In this document: in pieces, positions 9,507-20,160 of the stretch
Layout of the letters: every line of letters starts with the position of its first letter
Numbering within the stretch: position 1 is the stretch's first letter
Origin: an uncultured Brevundimonas sp.
Lineage (GTDB): Bacteria > Pseudomonadota > Alphaproteobacteria > Caulobacterales > Caulobacteraceae
Direction: 5' to 3'
DNA: 64,000 bases
Assembly: GCF_937863155.1 (NCBI RefSeq)
Contig: NZ_CALMFB010000070.1
Location: 172,011-236,010 of the forward strand
Program-made: the position numbers and the translations under genes
The notes under the pieces: generated by a model
Databases searched by the model: none
What the model was told of the DNA's origin: nothing
What the model saw: the letters and a program-made list of their open reading frames with translations, nothing else

Positions 9507-10301
9507 ATGACCGACACGACCCAAGCGCCCGGCCAGATGTCCGGCAACGTCCTCTTCTACAACCAGCCCGAGCCGCTGAACCTGGAGCAGCACGGCAAGC
9601 TGGGCGTCACGGCCGTCGACAAGCCCTATGGCTTTGTCGGCACGTCGAACCTGGTGCCGCTGACGGTGACCGAGTTCGCGCCGGCGGCCCTGTCGTATCC
9701 GGTGATCTTCATCGGCGAGACCCAGAAGCAGCCCGTCGCGGTCATGGGCCTGCGCGCCGGCGAAAACTTCTACATCGAGGACAACGGCCAGTTCCGCGCC
9801 GACGCCTACATCCCCGCCTATGTCCGTCGCTATCCGTTCGTCTTCGCCAATGACGACGTGCAGAAGCGCCTGATCCTGTGCATCGACCGCACCGCGTCCT
9901 TCCTGACCGAAGGCGGCGACACCCCGCTGTTCGTCGATGGCCAGCCCAGCGACTACACGAAGCAGGCGATGGAGTTCTGCAACAATTTCGAACAGGAGCG
10001 TCAGCGCACCGACAGCTTCGTCAAGCTGCTGACCGATCTGGACCTGTTCGAGGTGCGCGAAGCCAACTTCACCCCGCGCAACGCCGATGGCACGGCGGGC
10101 GAGCCTCAGAAGCTGGCCGAGTATTTCGCCATTTCGGAAGACAAGCTGAAGGCCATGCCGGCCGAGAAGCTGGCCGAACTGCGCGACAACGGCGCCCTGG
10201 GCCAGATCTACGCCCATCTGGTGTCGCTGCTGGGCTGGGATCGTCTGATCGCCCTGGCCTTCACCCGCGCCGCCCAGACGCCTGCGGCCGCCAACGCCTG
10301 A
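9507..10301 (+). CDS. SapC family protein
   Basis: A 264-residue protein of the SapC family, named after an S-layer-linked gene in Campylobacter; the function in alphaproteobacteria is not firmly known. Diagnostic stretches are KPYGFVGTSNLVPLTVTEF (about 34-52), ALSYPVIFIG, YIPAYVRRYPFVFA (about 95-108) and a SLLGWDRL end. There is no obvious signal peptide or membrane span. It is a single-gene unit with a good rho-independent terminator right after it. Assignment to the family is confident, biological role is not. Confidence 0.9.
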   Translation: MTDTTQAPGQMSGNVLFYNQPEPLNLEQHGKLGVTAVDKPYGFVGTSNLVPLTVTEFAPAALSYPVIFIGETQKQPVAVMGLRAGENFYIEDNGQFRADAYIPAYVRRYPFVFANDDVQKRLILCIDRTASFLTEGGDTPLFVDGQPSDYTKQAMEFCNNFEQERQRTDSFVKLLTDLDLFEVREANFTPRNADGTAGEPQKLAEYFAISEDKLKAMPAEKLAELRDNGALGQIYAHLVSLLGWDRLIALAFTRAAQTPAAANA

Positions 10302-10326
10302 TCCAGGCGAAGGCCCAAAGAACAAG

Positions 10327-10356
10327 CGCCCCGTCGGTCCCCGGCGGGGCGTTTTT
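10327..10356 (+). terminator. Rho-independent terminator after sapC
   Basis: The inverted repeat CGCCCCG (10327-10333) and CGGGGCG (10345-10351) is followed by five T residues at 10352-10356. It sits 25 bases after the SapC-family stop codon and is a textbook intrinsic terminator. Confidence 0.88.
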
Positions 10357-10434
10357 CGTATCCATCCTTTTCCCGCGGGCGGGGGAGGGATCGCTGGCGT
10401 GACACCCCGGAACAAATCAGGCACTTAGCCCCCC

Positions 10435-12300
10435 ATGCCCGCCGACTCGTCCACCCTGCCCGCCGCCGACGATCTGGGCGCGGCGCGCGATCTGCTTCGC
10501 CGCGTGTGGGGCCACGGCGACTTTCGCGGACTGCAGGCCCAGGTGGTGGCCCAGGCCCTGGCCGGGCGCGATGTCCTGGCCGTACTGCCGACCGGCGGGG
10601 GCAAGAGCGTCTGCTATCAGATTCCCGCCATCCTGCGATCCGGCCTGGGTCTGGTGGTGTCGCCGCTGATCGCGCTGATGACCGATCAGGTCGAGGCGCT
10701 GAAACAGCAGGGGGTGCGCGCCGCACGGCTGGATTCCGGCCTGTCGATGGACGACCGCGCCGCCGTCTGGCGCGCCGCAAGGGCTGGCGAACTGGACCTG
10801 CTGTATGTCTCGCCCGAGGGCCTGGCCCAGCCGCATACCCAGGACCGGCTGCGCGACCTGCCTCTGTCGCTGATCGCCATCGACGAGGCCCACTGCGTGT
10901 CTCAGTGGGGTCATGATTTCCGCCCCGACTATCGCACCCTGGGGCGTCTGGCCGAACTGTTCCCAGGCGTACCGCGCATGGCGGTGACGGCCACGGCGGA
11001 TCAGAGGACGCGCGACGACATCCTGGCCTCGCTGCGCCTGACCGAGGCGCGGGTCTTCGTCGACAGCTTCGCCCGCCCGAACCTGCAACTGTCGGCGGTC
11101 CCGAAGGAAAGCGCATCGCGCGCCCGCGCAGACGCCGCCGTGGTCGATCTGGTGCGCGAACGCCGGGGCAAGGCGGGGGTGGTCTATTGCGGCAGCCGCG
11201 ACGGCTGCGAGCGGGTGGCCCAGGCGTTGAGGGACGCCGGGGTCAACGCCATCGCCTATCACGCCGGCCTGGACGGGACCGAGCGCGACCGGCGGCTGGA
11301 GCGGTTCCTGGCCGAGGATGCGGCGGTCATGGTGGCCACCATCGCCTTCGGCATGGGGGTGGACAAGCCGGACGTCCGCTTCGTTATCCACGCCGATCCG
11401 CCCGGATCGCTGGAAGCCTATTGGCAGGAGATCGGCCGCGCCGGGCGTGACGGCGACCCGGCCGAGGGCATCACCCTGTACGGCCCGTCCGACATCGCCT
11501 GGAGCCTGCGCCGGCTGGAGGGCCGGGCCATGGACGAGGCGGTCAAGGCCGCCCAGGTGCGCAAGGTGCGCCAGCTGTTCGCCATGCTGGACGGCGCGAC
11601 CTGTCGGCCCCAGGCGGTCAGGCGCTATTTCGGCGAGACCGACGCCGAACCGTGCGGCGTCTGCGATATCTGCGGCGAGCCGCCGGCCTTGGACGACGCC
11701 ACCGTGCCCGCCCAGAAGGCCCTGGCGGCGGTGCAACGGCTGGGTGAACGCTATGGCCGGGGCCGGGTGATCGACCACCTGACCGGCCGCACCAAGGACG
11801 TCCAGCCGTGGGAGACGGCCCTGTCGACCTGGGCCATCGGCGCCGATCTGGACCTGGCCGCCTGGCGCGCGGTGATCGATCATCTGATGTTCGAGGGGCT
11901 GCTGCTGGAAGACCCCAATGAAGGCAAGCCCATCCTGCGGCTGGGCGAGGCCGATGACGTCCGCGCCGTCTATCGCGGCCAGCGCGCCATTCAGGTGCGG
12001 CGGCCCCGCGCCCGCCCGGACCGCGCCGACCGGCCGCGCCGCAACGCCGGGCGGAACCTGGCGGCCGAGGCGCTGGACGCCGACACCCGCGCCCGGTTCG
12101 AGGCGCTGCGGGCCTGGCGCCGTGAACGGGCGGCCGAACAGCATGTGCCGCCCTATGTCATCTTCCAGGACCGCACCCTGGTCGAGATCGCCGCCGCCCC
12201 GCCGCGCGACCTGTCGGCCCTGGCCCGCATCCCCGGCGTCGGCGCCGGCAAACTGGAGCGCTATGGCAAGGCGGTGCTGGATGTGCTGGCCGCGCTTTAG
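10435..12300 (+). CDS. recQ: ATP-dependent DNA helicase RecQ
   Basis: A 3'-5' DNA helicase of recombination and fork repair. The 621-residue protein has the helicase core with Walker A PTGGGKS (about 52-58), the box IDEAHCVSQWGHDFRPDY (about 146-163), motif VFVDSFARPNL, and the second RecA domain with YHAGLDGTERDRR and IGRAGRDG. The RQC zinc cluster is present (ATCRPQAVRRYF ending CGVCDICG, about 380-415), followed by the winged helix and a C-terminal HRDC domain (about 545-621, ending IPGVGAGKLERYG). The end overlaps by four bases with the convergent hydrolase gene. Confidence 0.96.
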   Translation: MPADSSTLPAADDLGAARDLLRRVWGHGDFRGLQAQVVAQALAGRDVLAVLPTGGGKSVCYQIPAILRSGLGLVVSPLIALMTDQVEALKQQGVRAARLDSGLSMDDRAAVWRAARAGELDLLYVSPEGLAQPHTQDRLRDLPLSLIAIDEAHCVSQWGHDFRPDYRTLGRLAELFPGVPRMAVTATADQRTRDDILASLRLTEARVFVDSFARPNLQLSAVPKESASRARADAAVVDLVRERRGKAGVVYCGSRDGCERVAQALRDAGVNAIAYHAGLDGTERDRRLERFLAEDAAVMVATIAFGMGVDKPDVRFVIHADPPGSLEAYWQEIGRAGRDGDPAEGITLYGPSDIAWSLRRLEGRAMDEAVKAAQVRKVRQLFAMLDGATCRPQAVRRYFGETDAEPCGVCDICGEPPALDDATVPAQKALAAVQRLGERYGRGRVIDHLTGRTKDVQPWETALSTWAIGADLDLAAWRAVIDHLMFEGLLLEDPNEGKPILRLGEADDVRAVYRGQRAIQVRRPRARPDRADRPRRNAGRNLAAEALDADTRARFEALRAWRRERAAEQHVPPYVIFQDRTLVEIAAAPPRDLSALARIPGVGAGKLERYGKAVLDVLAAL

Positions 12301-13184
12301 CCTTGGGGCGTCAGAAACCGCTCCAGCGCCGCCTGGAAGCGGACGGGCTGATCGACCATGACCATGTGTTCGGCGCCTTCGATCCGCTCGAACCGGGCCG
12401 GCGCGCGCAGGTTGCGGTAACCGGCGCGGAACAGGGCGTCGACCTGGGCGCGGGGGTTCATTTCATTGGCGCTCCAGCCATAGACGACGGTCACCGGCGC
12501 GGTGATGTCGGCCAGACGACGGCGCAGGTCGGCGGTCATCACCTCATACAGCCCCTGGGCCAGAACCCGGCGGTCGCCGCCCTGCCAGCCTAGGGCGCCG
12601 AAGACGACGTCAGAGGCCCCGCCCAGTTCCGCCCCCAGGCTGCGCGCCTGGTCGGCCAGAACCTCGTCGCCCAGAAGCAGCAGGGTCGAATAGGCGATGC
12701 GCGCCAAGGGCTCGATGTCCTGGGACCGGACGTCGGAACGGACCAGCGACGGAAAGAAGGGCGAAGCGTCCACCACCATGACCCGGCCGATGCCGCCACG
12801 GCCATCCGCCGCCACGCGCAGCGCGATCTGCCCCCCCAGCGAATGTCCGATCAGGGCGGGCCGCTCCAGCCGGTTCTGGGTGATGTAGCGGCGGATTTCG
12901 GCTGCCGCCGGGGCGCTGATCGCGCCCTGGGCGTTGGCGCCGGCCGGGATGGCGCCGAAACCGCGCACCGTGACCAGATGCACGCGATAGCGGTCGTCCA
13001 GCCGATCCGCCGTGCGCCGCCACAGATCGGAGGTCGAGGCCAGACCCGGAATCAGGATGACGTCGGGCCCCTGGCCCCGGCTTTCCACCAGGATACGGTC
13101 GGACCGAAAGGACGTGGCGGCGCCCGCAGGCGCCCCAAGGGCTAGGACGGCGACCGACAGGATCAGGATCAGAGCGCGCAGCAT
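12297..13184 (-). CDS. Secreted alpha/beta hydrolase
   Basis: A 295-residue exported alpha/beta hydrolase. The start at 13184 gives a clear signal peptide (LRALILILSVAVLALGAPAGAA, shown without its first Met), better than the ATG 30 bases upstream. Core features: LIPGLASTSDLW, the nucleophile elbow GHSLGG (Ser near 115), the acid region VYGWSANEMN and the catalytic histidine in EGAEHMVM near residue 270. Substrate unknown. Its TAA overlaps the TAG of recQ on the other strand, so the two transcripts converge without a terminator between them. Confidence 0.86.
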   Translation of the reverse strand: MLRALILILSVAVLALGAPAGAATSFRSDRILVESRGQGPDVILIPGLASTSDLWRRTADRLDDRYRVHLVTVRGFGAIPAGANAQGAISAPAAAEIRRYITQNRLERPALIGHSLGGQIALRVAADGRGGIGRVMVVDASPFFPSLVRSDVRSQDIEPLARIAYSTLLLLGDEVLADQARSLGAELGGASDVVFGALGWQGGDRRVLAQGLYEVMTADLRRRLADITAPVTVVYGWSANEMNPRAQVDALFRAGYRNLRAPARFERIEGAEHMVMVDQPVRFQAALERFLTPQG

Positions 13185-13291
13185 CCGTTCATACTGTCGC
13201 AGGATCGGGGCCAAGTGGCGGCGAATGGTTGAAATCCACGCTGTGATCGTGTGACAAACTCGAAATCTTCATGGCCGCTCGGGGTAGTTTG

Positions 13292-13720
13292 ATGAAAACC
13301 ATGATCCGCATCGCCATCGCGGCCGCCGCGATCGCCACCGCTGGAACCGCCGCCGCCGAGGACTGGAACCCGATCTCGCGCAGCAGCCAGTACATCTATC
13401 TGGCCGACGGGGATTCGGTCGTCCAGACCGGAAACGACACCACCATCAAGGTCGCCCGCGCGCCCGTCGCCGGGTCCAGCCGCGCCTATCGGGTCCAGAC
13501 CTATGCCTTCAACTGCGCCGACCAGCGGTTCCGCCTGGTCCGCACCGCCGAATACGACAATGGCGCCGAGATGGACGCCTATGACGAAGACGGCGCCGAG
13601 TACGAGGCCGTGCCGCGCAACAGCCTGATCGAATCGATCAAGGAAGTCGCCTGCGACGGCAACCGCGCCGATCCGCCGACCTGGCCGTCGATGGCGGCCT
13701 ATCTGGCCAGCCTGCGCTAA
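13292..13720 (+). CDS. Small secreted protein, surface-adhesin E-like
   Basis: A 142-residue exported protein. The ATG at 13292 gives a signal peptide with cleavage after about GTAAAE; an upstream in-frame ATG adds seven residues that fit less well. The mature part has a WNPISRSSQYIYLADGDSV start, a YAFNCADQRFRLV strand and a late ESIKEVACDG, a two-cysteine pattern resembling the surface-adhesin protein E-like family. That family match is by pattern only and I hold it loosely. It converges on gyrB, 15 bases away. Confidence 0.75.
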   Translation: MKTMIRIAIAAAAIATAGTAAAEDWNPISRSSQYIYLADGDSVVQTGNDTTIKVARAPVAGSSRAYRVQTYAFNCADQRFRLVRTAEYDNGAEMDAYDEDGAEYEAVPRNSLIESIKEVACDGNRADPPTWPSMAAYLASLR

Positions 13721-13735
13721 CCCCGCAGGACGCCT

Positions 13736-16300
<2,565 letters not shown>

Positions 16301-16684
16301 CTAGTCCACGTCGTCCATCAAGGCGTTCGGCACGTCCCGATGTCCGTGCAGGAAGCGCACGATTTCGACCCCGGCGTCGCCGTCCAGATAGAGGACCTGA
16401 TACGGAAAACCCGCGACCTTCCAGACGCGCAAGCCGTCCATCGCCATCTGTCGGCCAAGGTCAGGCGCGCCTATGCTTGGCGCATCCGCGATCAGGGCAT
16501 GGGCGTCCTCGACCGCGTCGAGAAATCGCTGGGCGATCCCTGGGCCGGCCTCCAGCAGATATCGGTCCAACGCCTCGTCGAATTCCGCATCGGCCCTGGG
16601 CCGGATGAAAAGGATTTGCCGCTCATCCGGCCTTCTTGATCGCCTGCCTGATGCGCGCCCGCTTGCCCTCGAACCAGGCCTCAT
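16301..16684 (-). CDS. parE: ParE/RelE-type toxin of a type II toxin-antitoxin pair
   Basis: A RelE/ParE-fold toxin; ParE members poison gyrase, which is notable because gyrB is the next gene. The domain runs from about ILFIRPRADAEFDEALDRYL to GLRVWKVAGFPYQVLYLDGDAGVEIVRFLHGHRDVPNAL, all typical. The expected start would be near 16618, but there is no ATG, GTG or TTG in this frame there. The nearest in-frame ATG is at 16684, inside parD, and adds about 22 unusual Arg/Gly-rich residues. The true start is thus uncertain; an uncommon start codon with coupling to parD is possible. Confidence 0.83.
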   Translation of the reverse strand: MRPGSRASGRASGRRSRRPDERQILFIRPRADAEFDEALDRYLLEAGPGIAQRFLDAVEDAHALIADAPSIGAPDLGRQMAMDGLRVWKVAGFPYQVLYLDGDAGVEIVRFLHGHRDVPNALMDDVD

Positions 16685-16868
16685 CCATCGGGATGGTCGG
16701 GCCGGACTCCAGTCCTTCCTGAACCAGCGCCCGCAGCTTGGCGACCGCATGCGCCTTGCGCACCAGCGAGCGGATGTATTCGCTGCTGGTCATGAAGCTG
16801 TGTTCCGCGACCTGCTGGTCAATGAATTCCTTCAGCTCGTCGGGCAGGGAGATGTTCATCGTGGCCAT
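16623..16868 (-). CDS. parD: ParD-type antitoxin
   Basis: An 81-residue antitoxin of the ParD/CC2985 type, a ribbon-helix-helix DNA-binding protein that neutralises ParE and represses the operon. The sequence begins MATMNISLPDELKEFIDQQV and has the SSEYIRSLVR helix; the acidic C-terminal part (about 45-81) wraps the toxin in known members. The ATG at 16868 is preferred over a GTG at 16910 that overlaps the recF stop; 16859 is a further option. The pair lies in recF-gyrB orientation and may be read from the recF promoter. Confidence 0.88.
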   Translation of the reverse strand: MATMNISLPDELKEFIDQQVAEHSFMTSSEYIRSLVRKAHAVAKLRALVQEGLESGPTIPMDEAWFEGKRARIRQAIKKAG

Positions 16869-16906
16869 GCGGCCAGGATGCGCGCCATGGCAAGAAATGG
16901 CAAGGA

Positions 16907-18049
16907 TCACCCGGCCTGGAACGCCCCGCCCGCCACCTGAACGAACTGGGCCCGGCCTTCCAGCGCCTCGAACAGGGGCCGTTCGGTACCGGTCAGGACG
17001 GCGGGCAAACCCAGGGCCGCGATCTCGTCGAACAGGGCCGCGCGCCGGCCGGCGTCCAGATGCGCCGGCGCCTCGTCCAGCAGCAGGACGGGGGCCGCCG
17101 CCTGATCCTTCAACCGCGTCGCCTGGGCCAGGATCAGGTTCAGGGCCAGGGCCTTCTGCTCGCCTGACGACCCCTCGGCGGCGGGGCGGTTCTTCTCGCG
17201 GTGCAGGGCGGTCAGGTCGCTGCGGTGCGGCCCATACAGCGACCGCCCGGCCGCCGCGTCGCGGCCCCGGCTGCGCGCCAGGCCCTCGCCGATCACCGCG
17301 ATCAGGTCCGCTTCGTCAGCGCCCTCGCCCGCCATCCGCTCGGCCTCGCCGTACAGGCCCAGATCGGCCTGGGGAAACGGCCGGTCCGCCCGCGCGTCGA
17401 TGGCCGCCTGCAGGGCCGTCAGCGCCCCGGCCCGCGCGGTCGCTGCCCGCGCGCCCGCCTCGGCCAGACGTTGCTCCAGCGCATCCAGCCACAACGGGTC
17501 CGCGGCCCGGCCTTCGGCCCCTTCGGTCAGCAGCCGCAGACGTTCGCGCAGCGCCTTCTCATAGGCGGCCACCGTCGCCGCATGATCGGGGTCCGCCGCG
17601 AACACCAGCCGGTCGAAGAATTTCAGCCGCGCGGCCCGCGCGTCGGAAAACAGCCGGTCCTGCTCCGGCGTCGCCCAGACGGGCCGCAGGAAGTCCAAGA
17701 GCCTCCCCGGCTGGGCCGTCTCGCCGTCGATCCGCACCACCCGCCGCGCCGCGCCCGCCGCCTGCACGCCCGTGCCCAGCCTCGCCTCGCCGTCCCCCGT
17801 CTCCAGCGTCAGGGCCACGGCCCAGGCCCGCCCGACCGCCTCGCCCGGCTCCCGCCGCCCGATCTCGGCCGCCGTCGCCCCGCGCAAGCCCTTGCCGGGC
17901 GTGAACAGGCTTAAGCCCTCCAACACATTGGTCTTGCCCGCCCCATTGGCCCCGAACAGCACCAGCGGCTGACCCGTCAGCGCCAGCGACGCCCCGGCGT
18001 AGGAGCGGAAGTCGGTGAGGGTCAACGCCGCAATCATGCCTCCACGCAT
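16907..18049 (-). CDS. recF: DNA recombination and repair protein RecF
   Basis: ABC-type SMC-like ATPase that helps load RecA at gaps. The 380-residue protein has [14 protein letters not shown] at the N terminus, Walker [16 protein letters not shown] (about 34-48), the signature [17 protein letters not shown] (about 290-306) and Walker [14 protein letters not shown] (about 320). Two starts are possible, 18049 or the ATG at 18037; the latter has GGAGG only one base away. It lies between a membrane protein gene and parDE. Length is normal. Confidence 0.95.
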   Translation of the reverse strand: MRGGMIAALTLTDFRSYAGASLALTGQPLVLFGANGAGKTNVLEGLSLFTPGKGLRGATAAEIGRREPGEAVGRAWAVALTLETGDGEARLGTGVQAAGAARRVVRIDGETAQPGRLLDFLRPVWATPEQDRLFSDARAARLKFFDRLVFAADPDHAATVAAYEKALRERLRLLTEGAEGRAADPLWLDALEQRLAEAGARAATARAGALTALQAAIDARADRPFPQADLGLYGEAERMAGEGADEADLIAVIGEGLARSRGRDAAAGRSLYGPHRSDLTALHREKNRPAAEGSSGEQKALALNLILAQATRLKDQAAAPVLLLDEAPAHLDAGRRAALFDEIAALGLPAVLTGTERPLFEALEGRAQFVQVAGGAFQAG

Positions 18050-18091
18050 ACTGGCGACCCTATCGCTTGATAAGAGGGCGTCGCTGCGATC

Positions 18092-18598
18092 TCAGCTATA
18101 GCGGCGGCGCCAGTCTTCCATCAAAGCCACCATCTCCTCAGGCGACCGGCCCAGATAGGTCGGCAGACTGCCGTCGATATCGCCCACGAGGCGGACCAGG
18201 CGTGAGGTCATTCCATCCCTGTGTTCAGAGTCCGGCTTCAATCGCCATGCGGGTTGCGGCGGAACCTCGCCATGTCCATCCGCGTCGGGCGGGCTGGAGA
18301 ACACGACAAAGGCCTCTACGTCGCTCCAAGCCACAAGGCCGACAGGGATCATGCCCTCGATGGCGAACCCTTCGGGCGTCAGAACGAGGCGCGACGGACG
18401 AAACGTCTGGATCAGGGCGGCTATGGCGCCCAGCCCCAGCGCCAGAACGCCGATCCAGCTCCAGGCCGCCGTCCAGCCGTCATCGGTCATGCCGATGACC
18501 CACAAGCCGACAGCCAAGGCGGCCAACAGAACCGCCAGAACCAGCAGCAGCTTCAGCCGCGATGCGACCAGGACCAGACGTTCAGGATTTGCGGGCAA
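18092..18598 (-). CDS. Two-span membrane protein with PH-like domain
   Basis: A 168-residue protein, function unknown. Two hydrophobic spans (about 15-37 and 45-63) are followed by a soluble beta-rich part (RLVLTPEGFAIEGMIPVGLVAWSDVEAFVVF), the pattern of bacterial PH-like/STM3941-type proteins. The C terminus is acidic/basic with SPEEMVALMEDWRRRY. It sits between dnaN and recF, eight bases after dnaN, so it is very likely part of the dnaN transcript, an unusual position for a membrane protein. Family match is by pattern and uncertain. Confidence 0.8.
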   Translation of the reverse strand: MPANPERLVLVASRLKLLLVLAVLLAALAVGLWVIGMTDDGWTAAWSWIGVLALGLGAIAALIQTFRPSRLVLTPEGFAIEGMIPVGLVAWSDVEAFVVFSSPPDADGHGEVPPQPAWRLKPDSEHRDGMTSRLVRLVGDIDGSLPTYLGRSPEEMVALMEDWRRRYS

Positions 18599-18605
18599 GA
18601 CCCGA

Positions 18606-19724
18606 TCACACCCTCAGCGGCATCAGCACATACTGGACGCCCGGATCGCCCGGATCCAGCACCAGGGTCGGCGAGGCCGGGTCGGCGAATTTGAACATGG
18701 CCGTCTCGCCGGTGATCTGGCCGGCCACGTCCAGCAGATAGCGGGCGTTGAAGCCGATCTCGAACGGCTCCTCGGAATAGCCGATCTCGACCTCTTCCTC
18801 GGCCTGACCGGCCTCCATGTTGCGTACGGTCAGCTTCACCCGGTCGTTGTCGAAGGCCAGTTTCACCGACCGGCTCTTCTCGGCCGAGATGGTGGCCACG
18901 CGATCGACGGCCGAGGCGAAGACGGCGTTGTCGATGTCGGCCTGTTTGTCATTGCCCTTGGGAATGACGCGCAGATAGTCGGGGAAGGCGCCGTCGATCA
19001 CCTTGGACGTCAGGGACGCCTCGCCGAACTCGAAACGGATCTTCTGGGCCGAGACCTGGACCTCGACCGGGCCCGAACCGTCGTCCAGCAGGCGGCGGAC
19101 CTGATCCACCGTCTTGCGCGGCACGATGACGCCGGGACCGCCGGCCGCGCCTTCGGGCGCCGGGGTTTCGGCCAGGGCCAGACGGTGGCCGTCGGTGGCC
19201 ACGGCGCGTAGCAGCGGCACGCCGCCTTCGGCCACCGTGTGCAGATAAAGGCCGTTCAGATAGTAGCGCGTCTCCTCGGTCGAGACGGCGAAGCGGGTCT
19301 TGTCGATCAGGCGGGCCAGATCGTCCTTGGCCAGGCTGAAACGCACGCCCGAGGCGTCGGCCGACATGACCGGGAAGTCGCCGGCCGGCAGGACCGGCAG
19401 GTTGAATTTCGACCGCCCCGCCGACACCACCAGCCGCGGATCGTCGCCCGAATAGGTCAGCGACACCTCAGCCCCGTCGGGCAGTTTGCGCACGATTTCA
19501 TACAGGGTGTGGGCCGGGGCCGTGATCTGGCCCTCGACATTCACCTGGGCCTCGGCCTCGTCGACCATCTCCATGTCCAGGTCGGTCGCGGCGAACGACA
19601 GGCGGTCGCGTCCGGCGCTGAGCAGCACATTGGACAGGATCGGAATGGTGTTGCGGCGTTCGACCACGCTCTGCACATGGCCCAGGGCCTTCAGGAGCGC
19701 GGATCGTTCGATGGTCAGCTGCAT
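18606..19724 (-). CDS. dnaN: DNA polymerase III beta sliding clamp
   Basis: The processivity clamp of DNA polymerase III. The 372-residue protein starts MQLTIERSALLKALGHVQ and contains three clamp folds, with ERRNTIPILSNVLL (about 22-35), RYYLNGLYLH and VATDGHRLALAE (about 160-185) and a C-terminal YVLMPLRV. An in-frame ATG ten codons upstream is unlikely because the canonical N terminus is at 19724. Upstream, on the minus strand, is a TAATAT-like -10 (19767-19772) and a GANTC site (19748-19752), so dnaN may have a methylation-sensitive promoter of its own, besides readthrough from dnaA. Confidence 0.97.
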   Translation of the reverse strand: MQLTIERSALLKALGHVQSVVERRNTIPILSNVLLSAGRDRLSFAATDLDMEMVDEAEAQVNVEGQITAPAHTLYEIVRKLPDGAEVSLTYSGDDPRLVVSAGRSKFNLPVLPAGDFPVMSADASGVRFSLAKDDLARLIDKTRFAVSTEETRYYLNGLYLHTVAEGGVPLLRAVATDGHRLALAETPAPEGAAGGPGVIVPRKTVDQVRRLLDDGSGPVEVQVSAQKIRFEFGEASLTSKVIDGAFPDYLRVIPKGNDKQADIDNAVFASAVDRVATISAEKSRSVKLAFDNDRVKLTVRNMEAGQAEEEVEIGYSEEPFEIGFNARYLLDVAGQITGETAMFKFADPASPTLVLDPGDPGVQYVLMPLRV

Positions 19725-19814
19725 GTGTCGTCTTCGCCCGTGCCGACGACTCAAAACCGTCGCCGTATATTAAGGGCCTAGGACACTAGCGGATTGGGCG
19801 CAGGGGGCAACGGG

Positions 19815-20153
19815 TCAGGTCTCGCCCAATTCGGTTAGCCACAGACGCGCCCGCCTGGGTTCGCCCGGAATATTGTCTCCGCGCAGCCCGCGTTCATGCA
19901 TCAGACGCTGATGCAGCGGGAAGGCTTCGGCCACGCCCAGGGTCAAACGGAGGCTCGCGATCCGGTCGCCCAGGGCCTCCAAGGCTTCGGCTTCCGGCGG
20001 CCGCAGGCGCGCCATGACCGGATCGGCGGGATCAACGTCGTTCAGCAGGCCCCAACGCCCGGCGGCGCAGGCGCGCAGGGCCGGTATCAGAAGGCTCCGA
20101 TATTCCGCCTCCAGCGCCGCCAGCCGGATCTCGGTCCGATCATGGCGGCTCAC
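19815..20153 (-). CDS. Small orphan protein between dnaA and dnaN
   Basis: A 112-residue protein with no recognised family. It is soluble and mainly helical, rich in Leu, Ala, Arg and Glu, beginning SRHDRTEIRLAALEAEYRSL; no metal or nucleotide motif is seen. It begins seven bases after the dnaA stop and is read with it, ending about 90 bases before dnaN. Codon use matches the neighbours, so it looks resident rather than acquired. A link to replication is only suggested by location. Confidence 0.75.
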   Translation of the reverse strand: MSRHDRTEIRLAALEAEYRSLLIPALRACAAGRWGLLNDVDPADPVMARLRPPEAEALEALGDRIASLRLTLGVAEAFPLHQRLMHERGLRGDNIPGEPRRARLWLTELGET

Positions 20154-20160
20154 GACGCCA

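Noticed and set aside
10417-12144. A 575-codon minus-strand frame opposite recQ
   Set aside because: Same antisense pattern and no domain; recQ is complete on the plus strand.
12297-12300. Shared stop of recQ and hydrolase as a regulatory device
   Set aside because: Four-base convergent overlaps recur here (also 26415-26418 and 56723-56726) and are best seen as compact packing.
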